A DNA stretch of 64,000 bases from Myxococcales bacterium. Its GTDB lineage: Bacteria; Myxococcota_A; Bradymonadia; UBA7976; UBA1532. Numbering within the stretch: position 1 is the stretch's first letter; each line of letters begins with the position of its first letter. This document shows, piece by piece, positions 9,659 to 19,992 of this stretch. Position numbers and translations under genes: made by a program. The notes beneath the pieces were generated by a model. It was not told the origin of the DNA. It saw nothing but the letters and a program-made list of their open reading frames with translations, and searched no databases. The stretch covers positions 310,001 to 374,000 of the forward strand of contig JACKDN010000003.1 in the NCBI GenBank assembly GCA_020633465.1, in the 5' to 3' direction.

Positions 9659-10822
9659 ATGCGCCGGGGCCAACTGCACGTGAGCTACTGCACCAACGTG
9701 CACCCCGGCGAGGGCCTGGACGCGGTGGATGCCGTGCTGACCGATCACGTCGCGGCGGTGAAGGCGAAGGTCAGCCCGGACGCCCCCTTGGGGCTGGGCC
9801 TGCGGCTGGGCCACGCGGCCGCGGCGACGCTGGCGGCCTCCGCCGATCGGCGCGCCGCGCTGATCGACCGGTTGCAGGCCCTCGACCTGTACGTCTTCAC
9901 GCTCAACGGCTTCCCCTACGGCGACTTCGCGGCGAGTCGGGTGAAGGAGACGGTGTACCAGCCCGACTGGCGAGATCCGGCCCGGGTGGCCTACACGCTG
10001 CAACTGGCCGAGGCCCTCGCGGCGATGCCCGGGCCCAGCCGGCGCACCATCAGCACGGTGGCCGGCGGCTTCCGCCCCGACACGGGCACGGCCGACGACC
10101 GCCGCGCCCTCGTCGCGGGCCTCGGCGCGGCGGCGCGCGGGCTGGCCGACCTCGCCGACCGCGCCGGCGTCCAGGTGCGCTTGTGCCTCGAGCCCGAGCC
10201 CTGGACCACCCTCGAGACCACCGCCGACGCGCTGCGCTTCTTCACCGACGACCTGCGCCCGCTCGGCGGCCTCGTCCACGACCACCTCGGCCTCTGCTAC
10301 GACTGCTGCCATCAGGCGGTGCAGTTCGAGGACGCCGCGGCCTCGGTGCAGGCGCTGGCGGACGCCGGCGTGGTGATCGGCAAGGTGCAGGTGTCATCGG
10401 CCCTGCACTTGGCGCGGCCGGCCGACGCCGAGGCCCGCGCGGCGCTGCTCGCCTTCGCCGAGCCGCGGTACCTGCACCAGACCGTGGCGCGCCTGCCCGA
10501 CGGCCGCACGCTGCGCGCGCTCGATCTGCCCGAGCTGGCGTCGCCCGACGCCGACTGGCGCGCCGCCGAGGCGTGGCGCACCCACTTCCACGTCCCCATC
10601 TGGTGGGCGGGCGGCGGCCACCTGAGCACCACCCGCGACGATTGGCGCGCGGCCGTGCGCCGATGCCTGGAGGGCGACCTGACCGATCACCTCGAGATCG
10701 AGACCTACACCTGGGACGTCATCCCCGCGGCGGAGCGCGCGGGCCTGGCCGGCGACAATCTGCACGCGTCGGTGGCGCGCGAGTTCGCCGAGCTCGAGGC
10801 CGCGATCGCGGGGCGGTGGTGA
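9659..10822 (+). CDS. eboE: EboE-like TIM-barrel protein (metabolite traffic family)
   Basis: A 387-residue protein starting at ATG 9659 behind a strong ribosome site (GGGAGGAA, 9647-9654). The N-terminus (HVSYCTNVHPGEG) is characteristic of EboE, a xylose-isomerase-like TIM-barrel protein from the widespread ebo gene cluster, which has been linked to transport of prenylated or other precursors to the periplasm. Conserved barrel signatures include LYVFTLNGFPYGDF, LCLEPEPWTTLET and the Cys/His-rich LCYDCCHQAVQFED, which could bind metal. The other ebo genes (eboA-D, eboF) are not present, which is unusual. The next gene starts within the stop codon of this one (GTGA). Confidence 0.87.
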   Translation: MRRGQLHVSYCTNVHPGEGLDAVDAVLTDHVAAVKAKVSPDAPLGLGLRLGHAAAATLAASADRRAALIDRLQALDLYVFTLNGFPYGDFAASRVKETVYQPDWRDPARVAYTLQLAEALAAMPGPSRRTISTVAGGFRPDTGTADDRRALVAGLGAAARGLADLADRAGVQVRLCLEPEPWTTLETTADALRFFTDDLRPLGGLVHDHLGLCYDCCHQAVQFEDAAASVQALADAGVVIGKVQVSSALHLARPADAEARAALLAFAEPRYLHQTVARLPDGRTLRALDLPELASPDADWRAAEAWRTHFHVPIWWAGGGHLSTTRDDWRAAVRRCLEGDLTDHLEIETYTWDVIPAAERAGLAGDNLHASVAREFAELEAAIAGRW

Positions 10823-11781
10823 GGCGCGCCCTGGTCGGGCTCGCGCTGGTCGGTGCCTTGGTGTTGGCCCTCTGGCCGCGGGCCGCCCCGCCGCCCTCGG
10901 CCGACGATCCGCCGCCGGTGTTCCCGGGGCGCGCCACCGCGCTGTTCGTCGACGACGCGCACCTGGTCAGCGGCGACGAGCACGGGCTGGTGGTCGTCCG
11001 CGATCTGGACGGGACGGTGCGCGACGCGTGGGTGGCGCACGAGGCCGCCGTGCGCCGGGTGGCGCCGCTCGAGGGCGGCTGGTTCACGGTCAGCGCCGAC
11101 GGCACGGTGGCGGCGTGGAGCGCCGAGGGCCGCGTGCGCTGGCGGCGCCGGCTGCCCGACTTCGGTCTCAACGACGGGGTCGTGCTGCCCGACGGCGGCG
11201 TCGTGGTGGTGGCCGAGCGGGGCACCGTCGCGCGGCTCGACGCCGACGGGGTGGCCTGGCGCCACGCCGGCGTGCACGGGCGCGCGGCCTTCGCCGTGGC
11301 GCGGTCGCCGGCGGGCCACCGCGTCGTCACCGGCGGCGCCGACGGCGTGGTGCGCGTGTGGGACGCCCAGAGCGGGGCGCTGAAGATCGAGGAGCCCCAG
11401 CGCACCGGCTGGGTGACCGACCTGCTGTGGCTGCCGGCGGGGCGCTACGCGCTGGGCACCGACAACCACGTCACGCTCGACGGCGCGCCCTTCGCCCGCG
11501 CGCCGGGTCGCGATCCGGTGGCGCTGGTGCCGCTCGGGGCCGATCTGCTGTACGGCTGCGAGGACGGCACGCTGCGCCGCATCGGCCGCCAGCTGTCGGC
11601 CGCCCACGTGGTCGTCGACACCGGCGCGCCGGTGCTGGCCCTCGCCGCGCGGGGCGATCACGTCTGGACCGGCGGCGGCGACGGCGCCGTGCGGCAGTGG
11701 GACGTGACGAACGGCGCGTTGCTGGGTACGCTCCCTCGTCCCGCGCCCCCAAACGGAGAAGCCGATGCTGACCTTCGCTGA
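10819..11781 (+). CDS. WD40-like beta-propeller protein with N-terminal membrane anchor
   Basis: A 320-residue protein with a GTG start at 10819 overlapping the eboE stop by 4 nt; GTG 10816 is an alternative. Residues 3-20 form a hydrophobic signal anchor (ALVGLALVGALVLALWP). The rest consists of about six to seven repeats ending in G-x-V-x-V-W-D or similar (GVVRVWDAQSG, GAVRQWDVTNG, GTVAAWSAEG), the pattern of WD40 or quinoprotein-like propellers. It is predicted to be exported and anchored to the inner membrane. Propellers of this kind usually serve as protein-interaction platforms; nothing in the sequence indicates catalysis. Its end overlaps the next gene by 17 nt. Confidence 0.8.
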   Translation: MRRALVGLALVGALVLALWPRAAPPPSADDPPPVFPGRATALFVDDAHLVSGDEHGLVVVRDLDGTVRDAWVAHEAAVRRVAPLEGGWFTVSADGTVAAWSAEGRVRWRRRLPDFGLNDGVVLPDGGVVVVAERGTVARLDADGVAWRHAGVHGRAAFAVARSPAGHRVVTGGADGVVRVWDAQSGALKIEEPQRTGWVTDLLWLPAGRYALGTDNHVTLDGAPFARAPGRDPVALVPLGADLLYGCEDGTLRRIGRQLSAAHVVVDTGAPVLALAARGDHVWTGGGDGAVRQWDVTNGALLGTLPRPAPPNGEADADLR

Positions 11782-12355
11782 GATGCTGGCCACGCCGCAC
11801 GCCGACATCGAGGCCGTCGCCGCGCACCTCGACCGGCTCGACTCGGAGCGACGGATCGCCGAGGTGCGCGCGGTCGGCCCCGACGCCCAGCGCCGTTTGT
11901 GGCGCCTGGCCCGGGGCCGCCTGCTGACGCTCGATCACTTCGTGCCGCCCGATCGCGCGCCCCTCGAGACGGTGCGCCACTACGGGCGCAACACGCTGCC
12001 GGCCTTCAAGATCTTCGAGAAGCGCTTCTGCCGTCCCGGCCCCGGCCACGACGACAGCGTCCGGTGGGGCTACAACGAGGGCAGCACCCGTCCGCTGGTC
12101 GGCCCCGGCTACTTCGTCCTGCGCGAGACGGGCGGCGACGCGCGCGGCGAGGTGGTCGTCGACTACGAGATGATCCCGCCCGACAAGCCCGCCGAGTGGC
12201 CGGCCATCAAGCCCAACACCGCGGGCCTGCAGCGCTTCGTCTACGCGTACATGCACGACTACATGCGCAAGGTGAGCGATCACGTCAGCATCGGCCGCGC
12301 CTACCGCCGCGACCGCGAGACCCCCAACTGCTTCCTGCTCTGCCGCGAGGGCTGA
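11765..12355 (+). CDS. Conserved hypothetical protein, 196 aa
   Basis: I do not recognise this family. The protein is soluble, has no signal peptide or membrane helix, and starts at ATG 11765 behind GGAG, inside the 3' end of the propeller gene. It is helical at the N-terminus (residues 1-65). A well-conserved-looking core follows, rich in aromatic and charged residues (HYGRNTLPAFKIFEKRFC, WGYNEGSTRPLVGPGYF, VYAYMHDYMRKVSDHVSIG). Such dense motifs suggest an enzyme or a ligand-binding fold. Coding quality matches its neighbours. A weak promoter-like pair (GTGACG at 11704, TACGCT at 11727) lies in the propeller gene, so it might also be expressed independently. Confidence 0.75.
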   Translation: MLTFAEMLATPHADIEAVAAHLDRLDSERRIAEVRAVGPDAQRRLWRLARGRLLTLDHFVPPDRAPLETVRHYGRNTLPAFKIFEKRFCRPGPGHDDSVRWGYNEGSTRPLVGPGYFVLRETGGDARGEVVVDYEMIPPDKPAEWPAIKPNTAGLQRFVYAYMHDYMRKVSDHVSIGRAYRRDRETPNCFLLCREG

Positions 12356-12389
12356 TCCCGGGCGCCCCGCCTCGGTCGGCGCCACGGTC

Positions 12390-12405
12390 CGACCAGCCCT
12401 GGTCG
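12390..12405. terminator. Short perfect hairpin between convergent genes
   Basis: CGACCAG and CTGGTCG form a 7-bp inverted repeat separated by two bases in the 66-bp gap between two convergent genes. There is no T-tract on either side, so Rho-independent termination is doubtful. It may help to end transcription from either strand or protect 3' ends. Confidence 0.3.
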
Positions 12406-12421
12406 TCGCCGTCGAGCCCGC

Positions 12422-12986
12422 CTACCGGTACGCGTCCGGCAGCGGCTTCTCGATCATCTCGAAGGGCGCGAGGTCGATCCGGCTGATGGCCCCCGTCTTC
12501 ACCGCCTGCTGCAGCCGCTGGCGCAGGTCGTGGGCGAAGCGCGCCTCCGCGTCGGGCAGCTCGAGGGCGCTGGCCGCGCGGTGGGTGCCCAGGTAGTACA
12601 GCATGCGCAGCAGCGCCTCGCGGCGGCGGGCGATCTCGGCGCGCGTCGTGCGTGACGGGGTCGTCAGCCGCACGCCCACGCGCAGGAAGCGGCCGTCGCG
12701 CTCGCGCAACAGCAGGTCGTGGGTGCCCAGATCGACGGTGTAGGGGCCCTCGTCGGCCGGCGCCGCGTCGGCCACGGCGCCGCCGTCGCTCGGCGCCGCC
12801 CTCGTCGTCGCCGGGCCCCTCGTCGTCGTCGGGCGGCGCGTCCTCGGCCGGCGGCGCGGGCGCGGCGGGCGGCTGCGCGGGCGGCGGCGGCACCGCGGGC
12901 GCGCGGGGCGCGGGCTGATACCACACGAAGAACGCGGCGGCGCCGAGCACGACCGCCCCGGCCAGTACGAGCAGTGGGCGCTTCAT
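12422..12986 (-). pseudogene. FliL-like membrane protein gene with an internal frameshift
   Basis: Two frames together make one protein. The N-terminal frame begins at ATG 12986 with a signal anchor (LLVLAGAVVLGAAAFFVWY), followed by a Pro/Ala- and acidic linker ending near GDDEGGAE. The C-terminal frame, downstream of about 12800, reads PYTVDLGTHDLLLRERDG, RFLRVGVRLTTP and FEMIEKPLPDAYR, which match the FliL periplasmic domain, a stomatin-like stator-associated fold. The shift lies between about 12790 and 12810 in a GC-rich linker. It could be a sequencing error or a real mutation. No other flagellar genes are nearby. A short downstream product starting at GTG near 12775 would lack the membrane anchor. 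Confidence 0.65.
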
Positions 12987-13007
12987 CGCCCGCAGTCTAC
13001 CCCAGCG

Positions 13008-13562
13008 TCACTGCCCCGTGGGCGTCGGCGGCCGCCCCAACGCGCACTCGGCGGCCAGCTCGGCGCGCGAGTGCACGTCCAGGCGCTTGTAGGTCTCCTG
13101 CAGCAGCCGCGCGACCGTGCGCGGCGCGATGCTCAACAGCTCGCCGATCTCGTCGTTCTTCCGCCCGGCCGCGGCCAGCACCGCCACCTGCGCCTGCCGC
13201 GCCGTCAACAGCTGCCGCCAGCGCTCTGGCAGCTGCCGGTTGAGGGGCTCGGTCTGCCGCTCCATCAGGGTGGCCACCGTCGACAGGTGCGGCGTCAGCA
13301 GCAGCGCCACCGCCTGCGCGTCCGGCTCGAGCGGGGCGCTCAGGCCCACCCAGCGCGGGGGCGCCGCGCGCCCGGGCAGGGGCAGCCGCACCGCGCTGCC
13401 GTCGTCGTCCTCCTCCGCCGGCGACCAGCACAGCCGCGCGTCCGGTCGCCCCAGCCACTCGCCCACCAGGGACTGCACGCGGCGCTGCCAGTGCCCGCGC
13501 GGGGAGGGGCGGTACAGGTGGTGGATGCGCTCGGTCAGTAGATCGGGGTCGAGGGCGCTCAT
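13008..13562 (-). CDS. LuxR-family transcriptional regulator (second of a tandem pair)
   Basis: A 184-residue protein. The N-terminal 110 residues are an unassigned, possibly ligand- or partner-binding domain. The C-terminus has a LuxR-type helix-turn-helix (LTARQAQVAVLAAAGRKND, EIGELLSIAPRTVARLLQ, ETYKRLDVHSRAELAAE). The ATG at 13562 overlaps the stop of the upstream LuxR gene (ATGA, 13559-13562), so the two are translationally coupled. There is no receiver domain or autoinducer domain. The targets are unknown; the FliL-like gene lies 21 bp downstream and could be in the same transcript. Confidence 0.85.
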   Translation of the reverse strand: MSALDPDLLTERIHHLYRPSPRGHWQRRVQSLVGEWLGRPDARLCWSPAEEDDDGSAVRLPLPGRAAPPRWVGLSAPLEPDAQAVALLLTPHLSTVATLMERQTEPLNRQLPERWRQLLTARQAQVAVLAAAGRKNDEIGELLSIAPRTVARLLQETYKRLDVHSRAELAAECALGRPPTPTGQ

Positions 13563-14419
13563 CGGCCACCTCGGGGCGGCTTGGGATCGGTCAGCAGCGC
13601 CTGGACGTCCAGCTCGTGGCGCCCGCGGATGCCGAGGTGACGATACACGCGGTTCAGATCGCGGGCGACGGTGCCGAGGGGCACGCCCAGGTACTCGGCG
13701 ATCTGCATGTTCGTGTAGCCGCGCGCCGCCAAGCGGGCGCAGTCGGCCGGCCGCGGAGGCAGGCCGTCCAGCCGCTGACGCCGCGCCGGCGGCGTGGCGC
13801 GCCGCGCGCGCTGCACGGGGAACAGGCCGTCCACCCGCTTGGCCGCCGGCTCGTCGCCGACCACCGGGCGCGGCGGCACGGCCCCCGCGAAGGCGTCCTC
13901 GGTGCCCGGCAGCAGGCTGGGCGCGCGCTTCAGCGCCAGCTCGCCCGCGTAGCCCAGGTTGGGCGCCACCGCGGCGGCGAGCGCCCGGTCGGCCCCGTCG
14001 AAGGCCACCTCGCGCCCGATGATCCAGATCGAGGTGCCCATCTCGCGGTGCGTCGCGCGCAGCACCAGGAAGGGCTGCGCCGGGCCGCCCACGCTGGCCG
14101 CCAGCAGCCCCGCCGCGCGGGCCGTCACGTCGTCGGCCCCATGGGCGCCGTCGTCGAGATCCAGCGCCGCCTCGATGGCGCCGCGGACGACCGACGCCTT
14201 GGTGCTCGGCGTGCCCCACGCGGCGGTGGGCGTCGCCCGCGCCGCGCCCACCGGGCGGAACGCCGACAGGCCCGCCTCGGCCTGCAGCGCCTCGGCGATC
14301 AGCTCCAGCGAGCCCCGCGGGAAGCGCTCGGCGTCCGCCTCGAGGTAGATGCGTCGGATCAGCGCCAGGCCGGCCGCCCCGCGCTGCGCGTCGTCTCCAT
14401 CGGTGGGTGCGTACACCAT
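13559..14419 (-). CDS. LuxR-family transcriptional regulator (first of a tandem pair)
   Basis: A 286-residue protein. Residues 1-170 look like a GAF/PAS-sized sensory domain (FLVLRATHREMGTSIWIIG), followed by a linker. The C-terminal LuxR-type helix-turn-helix (PADCARLAARGYTNMQIA, EYLGVPLGTVARDLNRVYRHLGI) resembles that of the next gene. A purine-rich GGGGGCAGG immediately precedes ATG 14419. The two proteins share an overall plan (variable N-domain plus HTH), suggesting an ancient duplication and possible heterodimer formation, which I infer from gene overlap only. Upstream lies a 142-bp gap with a 17-bp palindrome. Confidence 0.83.
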   Translation of the reverse strand: MVYAPTDGDDAQRGAAGLALIRRIYLEADAERFPRGSLELIAEALQAEAGLSAFRPVGAARATPTAAWGTPSTKASVVRGAIEAALDLDDGAHGADDVTARAAGLLAASVGGPAQPFLVLRATHREMGTSIWIIGREVAFDGADRALAAAVAPNLGYAGELALKRAPSLLPGTEDAFAGAVPPRPVVGDEPAAKRVDGLFPVQRARRATPPARRQRLDGLPPRPADCARLAARGYTNMQIAEYLGVPLGTVARDLNRVYRHLGIRGRHELDVQALLTDPKPPRGGR

Positions 14420-14530
14420 CCTGCCCCCGTCGCGCTCGCCGACGTCCGCGCGGACATCGCCGAGGTGCCCGTCCGGCGTTCGGGCCGCCCAGGACCGAAT
14501 CGCCGGTCCCGTGCATACCAGACCGGAACG

Positions 14531-14547
14531 GTGGGCGCGACGCCCAC
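14531..14547. repeat. 17-bp inverted repeat upstream of the LuxR pair
   Basis: GTGGGCG-CGA-CGCCCAC is a perfect 7-3-7 palindrome in the gap between the serine acetyltransferase stop and the LuxR genes. It may be an operator for a dimeric regulator or a weak terminator hairpin for the upstream gene; there is no T-tract after it. Confidence 0.4.
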
Positions 14548-14561
14548 GTTGAGCCGCCGGG

Positions 14562-15449
14562 TCAGTCCGCGGGGGTGGCCGGCTCGCGGAAGTCGAGCGT
14601 CGGCGGGCTCTCGATGACCGTCGTGGCGGGCGCCACCGAGGTCGTCAGCCAGACGTTGCCGCCGATGACCGCGCCTCGCCCGATGACCGTCTGGCCGCCC
14701 AGCACGGTCGCGCCGGCGTAGATGACCACCCGGTCCTCGATGGTCGGGTGGCGCTTCGCGCCGGCCAGGCTGCGGCTGACCGACAGCGCGCCCAGGGTGA
14801 CGCCCTGGTAGATCTTCACGTCGTCGCCGATGTCGGTGGTCTCGCCGATGACGACGCCCGTGCCGTGGTCGATGAAGAAGCGCCGCCCGATGCGCGCGCC
14901 GGGGTGGATGTCGATGCCGGTGCGCGCGTGCGCCCACTCGCTCATCGCGCGCGGGACGTAGGGCACCCGCTCGTCGTGCAGCCAGTGGGCGATGCGGTGC
15001 ACGGTGATGGCCTCGAAGCCGGGGTAGGTGAGCACCACCTCCTCGATGTTGCGGGCGGCGGGATCACCCTCGAGGGCCGCCTCGGCGTCCTGGCGCAGGC
15101 ACGCGCGCACCCCGGGCAGCCCGTCGATGAAGCGCCCGGTGATGTCGCGGGCGCGCTTGCGCACGGCGTCGGGCCCCGCGGCGGGCTCGGCGTGGGCGAT
15201 GGCCCGGGCGAGGATGCGCGCCAGATCGGTGTACAGCTGGCAGATCCAGGTGCCCACGCGGTAGCGGCGGCTGGCGGCGGGCAGGGTGTCGGCGGCGTAG
15301 TAGCCGGGGAACAGCAGGCGGCGCATCTGCTCGATGACCGCGACGATGGCCTCCTGCGGGGGCAGGCCCGGCACCTCGCCCAGGCGCCGGTCCTCGTCGT
15401 AGCTGGCCATCAGCTGGTCGACCACGCGGTCGAGGCGTTGCTCGTCCAT
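14562..15449 (-). CDS. cysE: Serine O-acetyltransferase (CysE/EpsC type)
   Basis: A 295-residue enzyme making O-acetylserine from serine and acetyl-CoA, the first step of cysteine synthesis. The N-terminal alpha-helical domain (about 1-165) is followed by a left-handed beta-helix of hexapeptide repeats. The catalytic and substrate motifs are present: HTGIDIHPGARIG-type coil (ARTGIDIHPGARIG), FFIDHGTGVVIGET and IYQGVTLGAL. The length fits the longer, EpsC-like form. ATG 15449 has AAGGAG six bases upstream. It follows the VWA gene by 20 bp on the same strand, so co-transcription is possible, although no metabolic link is evident. Confidence 0.95.
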   Translation of the reverse strand: MDEQRLDRVVDQLMASYDEDRRLGEVPGLPPQEAIVAVIEQMRRLLFPGYYAADTLPAASRRYRVGTWICQLYTDLARILARAIAHAEPAAGPDAVRKRARDITGRFIDGLPGVRACLRQDAEAALEGDPAARNIEEVVLTYPGFEAITVHRIAHWLHDERVPYVPRAMSEWAHARTGIDIHPGARIGRRFFIDHGTGVVIGETTDIGDDVKIYQGVTLGALSVSRSLAGAKRHPTIEDRVVIYAGATVLGGQTVIGRGAVIGGNVWLTTSVAPATTVIESPPTLDFREPATPAD

Positions 15450-15469
15450 GGTGGGCTCCTTCCGAACCT

Positions 15470-17794
<2,325 letters not shown>

Positions 17795-17797
17795 GGG

Positions 17798-18577
17798 TCA
17801 GCGATTCTCGCGCGGCGGCGGCTCGACCCGCCAGCGGCGCCGGCGCAGGATGGCCGTCGTGTGCACCTGGTCGCGCTTGTAGTTCAGGCAGGTCGCGTAC
17901 ATCACCAGGTTGATGCCCACGCGGAACGCCATCTCGCGCTGCCCCGCCCCGCCGGGCACCACCGGCAGGCGCCAGTTGCCCAGGCTGTCGCGCCCGAAGG
18001 CGCCGAAGAGATCGTTGCGCCCGTACAGGACCGGGCTGCGGTCGTCGAACTCGACGGCCTCGAGGTGGTCGGTGCGCTGGATGCGGCCGAAGGGCCGCTG
18101 CAAGAGGAAGAAGGTGCGGTAGACCGTGTGATCGTTGCCCACCTCGGCCAGCGGGCGGTCGGGGAACAGCCGGCCCACGTCCCGACGCACGCACGCGTCG
18201 AAGCGATCGTCGCCCGGCGGGGTGGCGTCGTCGATGAACAGGCTGCCGCCGGCGCGCAGGAAGCGGCCCAGGCGGGTCACGGCCTCGTCGGACAAGGGCT
18301 CGCAGGGGCCGGTGCCGATCCACACCAGCAGGGGGTGGCGGAAGAGATCGTCGTCGAGGGGGCTGACCGTGGCGGGGGCCTCGCGCACGTCGATGCTGGT
18401 GCGCTTGCTGACCTCCCACATCAGCTGCTCGACGGCGCCGGGGCGCTGATCGTGCCCCACGCCGTGCTGCAAGAGCCCGATGCCCACCTCGGCGTCCTCG
18501 CCGATGGCGAAGGCGCGCCGCGCCGTCAGCAGGCCGAGGCCCGCGGCGGCGATGAACTGGCGGCGATCGAGGGGCAC
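17798..18577 (-). CDS. DUF4159 family protein with twin-arginine-like signal
   Basis: A 259-residue protein. I chose GTG 18577, preceded by GGAG, giving the N-terminus PLDRRQFIAAAGLGLLTARRAFA with an RRxFI twin-arginine motif and hydrophobic core. An upstream in-frame start at 18610 would spoil the signal. The body matches DUF4159: FLRAGGSLFIDDA, FDACVRRDVGRLFPDRP, HTVYRTFFLL and a C-terminal MAFRVGINLVMYATCLNYKRDQ. The family has a ThuA-like amidotransferase fold; the biochemical function is not known to me. It is in an operon with the VWA membrane protein (3-bp gap). Confidence 0.83.
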   Translation of the reverse strand: MPLDRRQFIAAAGLGLLTARRAFAIGEDAEVGIGLLQHGVGHDQRPGAVEQLMWEVSKRTSIDVREAPATVSPLDDDLFRHPLLVWIGTGPCEPLSDEAVTRLGRFLRAGGSLFIDDATPPGDDRFDACVRRDVGRLFPDRPLAEVGNDHTVYRTFFLLQRPFGRIQRTDHLEAVEFDDRSPVLYGRNDLFGAFGRDSLGNWRLPVVPGGAGQREMAFRVGINLVMYATCLNYKRDQVHTTAILRRRRWRVEPPPRENR

Positions 18578-18680
18578 GGCGGCTCCTGGTGGTCGAAGTC
18601 CCGGGGGCACAACCCTCTGGGGATGCCCCGTTACTTCCCGGCGTCGCGGGGAAGCATCTTGGCGGCGGCCCGCCCGCGGG

Positions 18681-19874
18681 TCAATCGGCGGCCGGCGCGG
18701 GCAGCAGCGCGGCGTGCAGCGCGGCCACCGCGGCGTGCGCGCGCGTCGCGTCGACCAGGAAGGCCAGCCGCCCGGCGTCGAGCAGCTGGCCGGCCACGCG
18801 CACGCCCACGCCCTCGAGGGCGGCGCGGGCGGGCGGCAGCAGGCTGGGCGACGAGGTCAGCGCCCGCCCCACCACGGTCACCAGCGTGAGATCCTCCCGC
18901 ACGTCCACGCCGTCGAGGGCCGCGACCGCGTCGCGGAACGCGGCCTCGCCGTGCACGTTCTGGCGCGGCACCAGCGCCGTCCAGCCGCCGGTCCACTCGA
19001 ACACCTGCGCGTCCGCCGCGCCGTGCGCCACCAGCGTCGCCGACAGCTCCGGCGGCGCCGCGCGCCCCGGCCGCGAGGGCTCGAGCAGGAACAGCCCCGG
19101 GTGCGCGGTCACCGCCACCACCCGCGCCCGCTGCAGCCCGCCGCCGGCGCGCACGCGGGTGCCCGGCGCGCGGTCGCCCTGCGTCGCGACGCAGCGCACC
19201 TCGATGCCCTCGCGCCGCGCCCACTCCACCGCCTCGGCGTTCAGCACCTTGGCGCCCGCGTCGGCCAGCACCTGCATCTGATCGTAGGTCAGCGCGTCGA
19301 TGCGCCGCGCCTCGGGCACCACCCGCGGATCGGCGGAGTAGACGCCGTCCACGTCGGAGCAGATCTCCGCGTAGTCCGCGCCCAGCGCCGCCGCCAGCGC
19401 CACGGCGGTCGTGTCCGAGCCGCCGCGCCCCAGGCTGGTGATCTCGAGCCGCTCGCTGACGCCCTGGAAGCCGGCCACGATCACCACGCGCCCGTGCTCG
19501 AGCCCCTGCTGGATGCGCGTCGGCGTCACCCGGATGATGCGCGCGTTGGTGTGGTTGTCGGTGGTGATGATGCCGCTCTGCGAGCCGGTGAACGACACCG
19601 CGGGATAGCCCAGGTCGTGGATCGCCATCGACAAGAGCGCCATCGAGATGCGCTCGCCGACGGTCAACAGCATGTCCAGCTCGCGGCGCTCGGGGTTGGG
19701 GCTGACCGAGCTGGCGAGGGCCAAGAGCTCGTTGGTGGTGTTGCCCATCGCCGACACCACCACCACCACCGCGTGGCCCTGCCGCCGCGTCTCGACCACG
19801 CGCCGCGCCACCCCGCGGATCTTCTCCGGCGTCGCCACCGAGCTGCCGCCGTACTTCTGCACCACGATCCCCAT
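18681..19874 (-). CDS. lysC: Aspartate kinase
   Basis: A 397-residue enzyme phosphorylating aspartate at the entry to lysine, threonine and methionine synthesis. The N-terminus VVQKYGGSSVA is the ATP-site hallmark. Further motifs are VVVVSAMGNTTNELL, GERISMALL, SLGRGGSDTTAVALAAALGA and EICSDVDGVYSADPR. The C-terminal third holds two ACT regulatory domains, of which the first is less typical than usual, so feedback control may differ. ATG 19874 is preceded by GAGGGG. The gene is divergent from ugd across 118 bp. Confidence 0.95.
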   Translation of the reverse strand: MGIVVQKYGGSSVATPEKIRGVARRVVETRRQGHAVVVVVSAMGNTTNELLALASSVSPNPERRELDMLLTVGERISMALLSMAIHDLGYPAVSFTGSQSGIITTDNHTNARIIRVTPTRIQQGLEHGRVVIVAGFQGVSERLEITSLGRGGSDTTAVALAAALGADYAEICSDVDGVYSADPRVVPEARRIDALTYDQMQVLADAGAKVLNAEAVEWARREGIEVRCVATQGDRAPGTRVRAGGGLQRARVVAVTAHPGLFLLEPSRPGRAAPPELSATLVAHGAADAQVFEWTGGWTALVPRQNVHGEAAFRDAVAALDGVDVREDLTLVTVVGRALTSSPSLLPPARAALEGVGVRVAGQLLDAGRLAFLVDATRAHAAVAALHAALLPAPAAD

Positions 19875-19935
19875 GGACCCCTCATACTCCGCGGGCCTCG
19901 CGTTTGCATCCCCCGCGCGGTCGCCCACGCGCCAT

Positions 19936-19964
19936 TTGCGGCGCCCGGGCGGTCCGGCTAAAAC
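19936..19964 (+). promoter_or_regulatory. Possible promoter for ugd
   Basis: TTGCGG (19936-19941) and TAAAAC (19959-19964) are separated by 17 bases, 28 bp ahead of the ugd start. The match to sigma-70 consensus is moderate. Confidence 0.3.
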
Positions 19965-19992
19965 GTCCGCTCCGGCGGCTTGGAGGTTCCCG

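Noticed and set aside
12422..12986. Programmed ribosomal frameshifting in the FliL-like gene
   Set aside because: I see no slippery heptamer or downstream structure typical for it at 12790-12810; sequencing error or mutation is simpler.
14562..14620. Terminator after the serine acetyltransferase gene
   Set aside because: The only hairpin near its 3' end (14531-14547) lacks a T-tract and is listed only as an inverted repeat.
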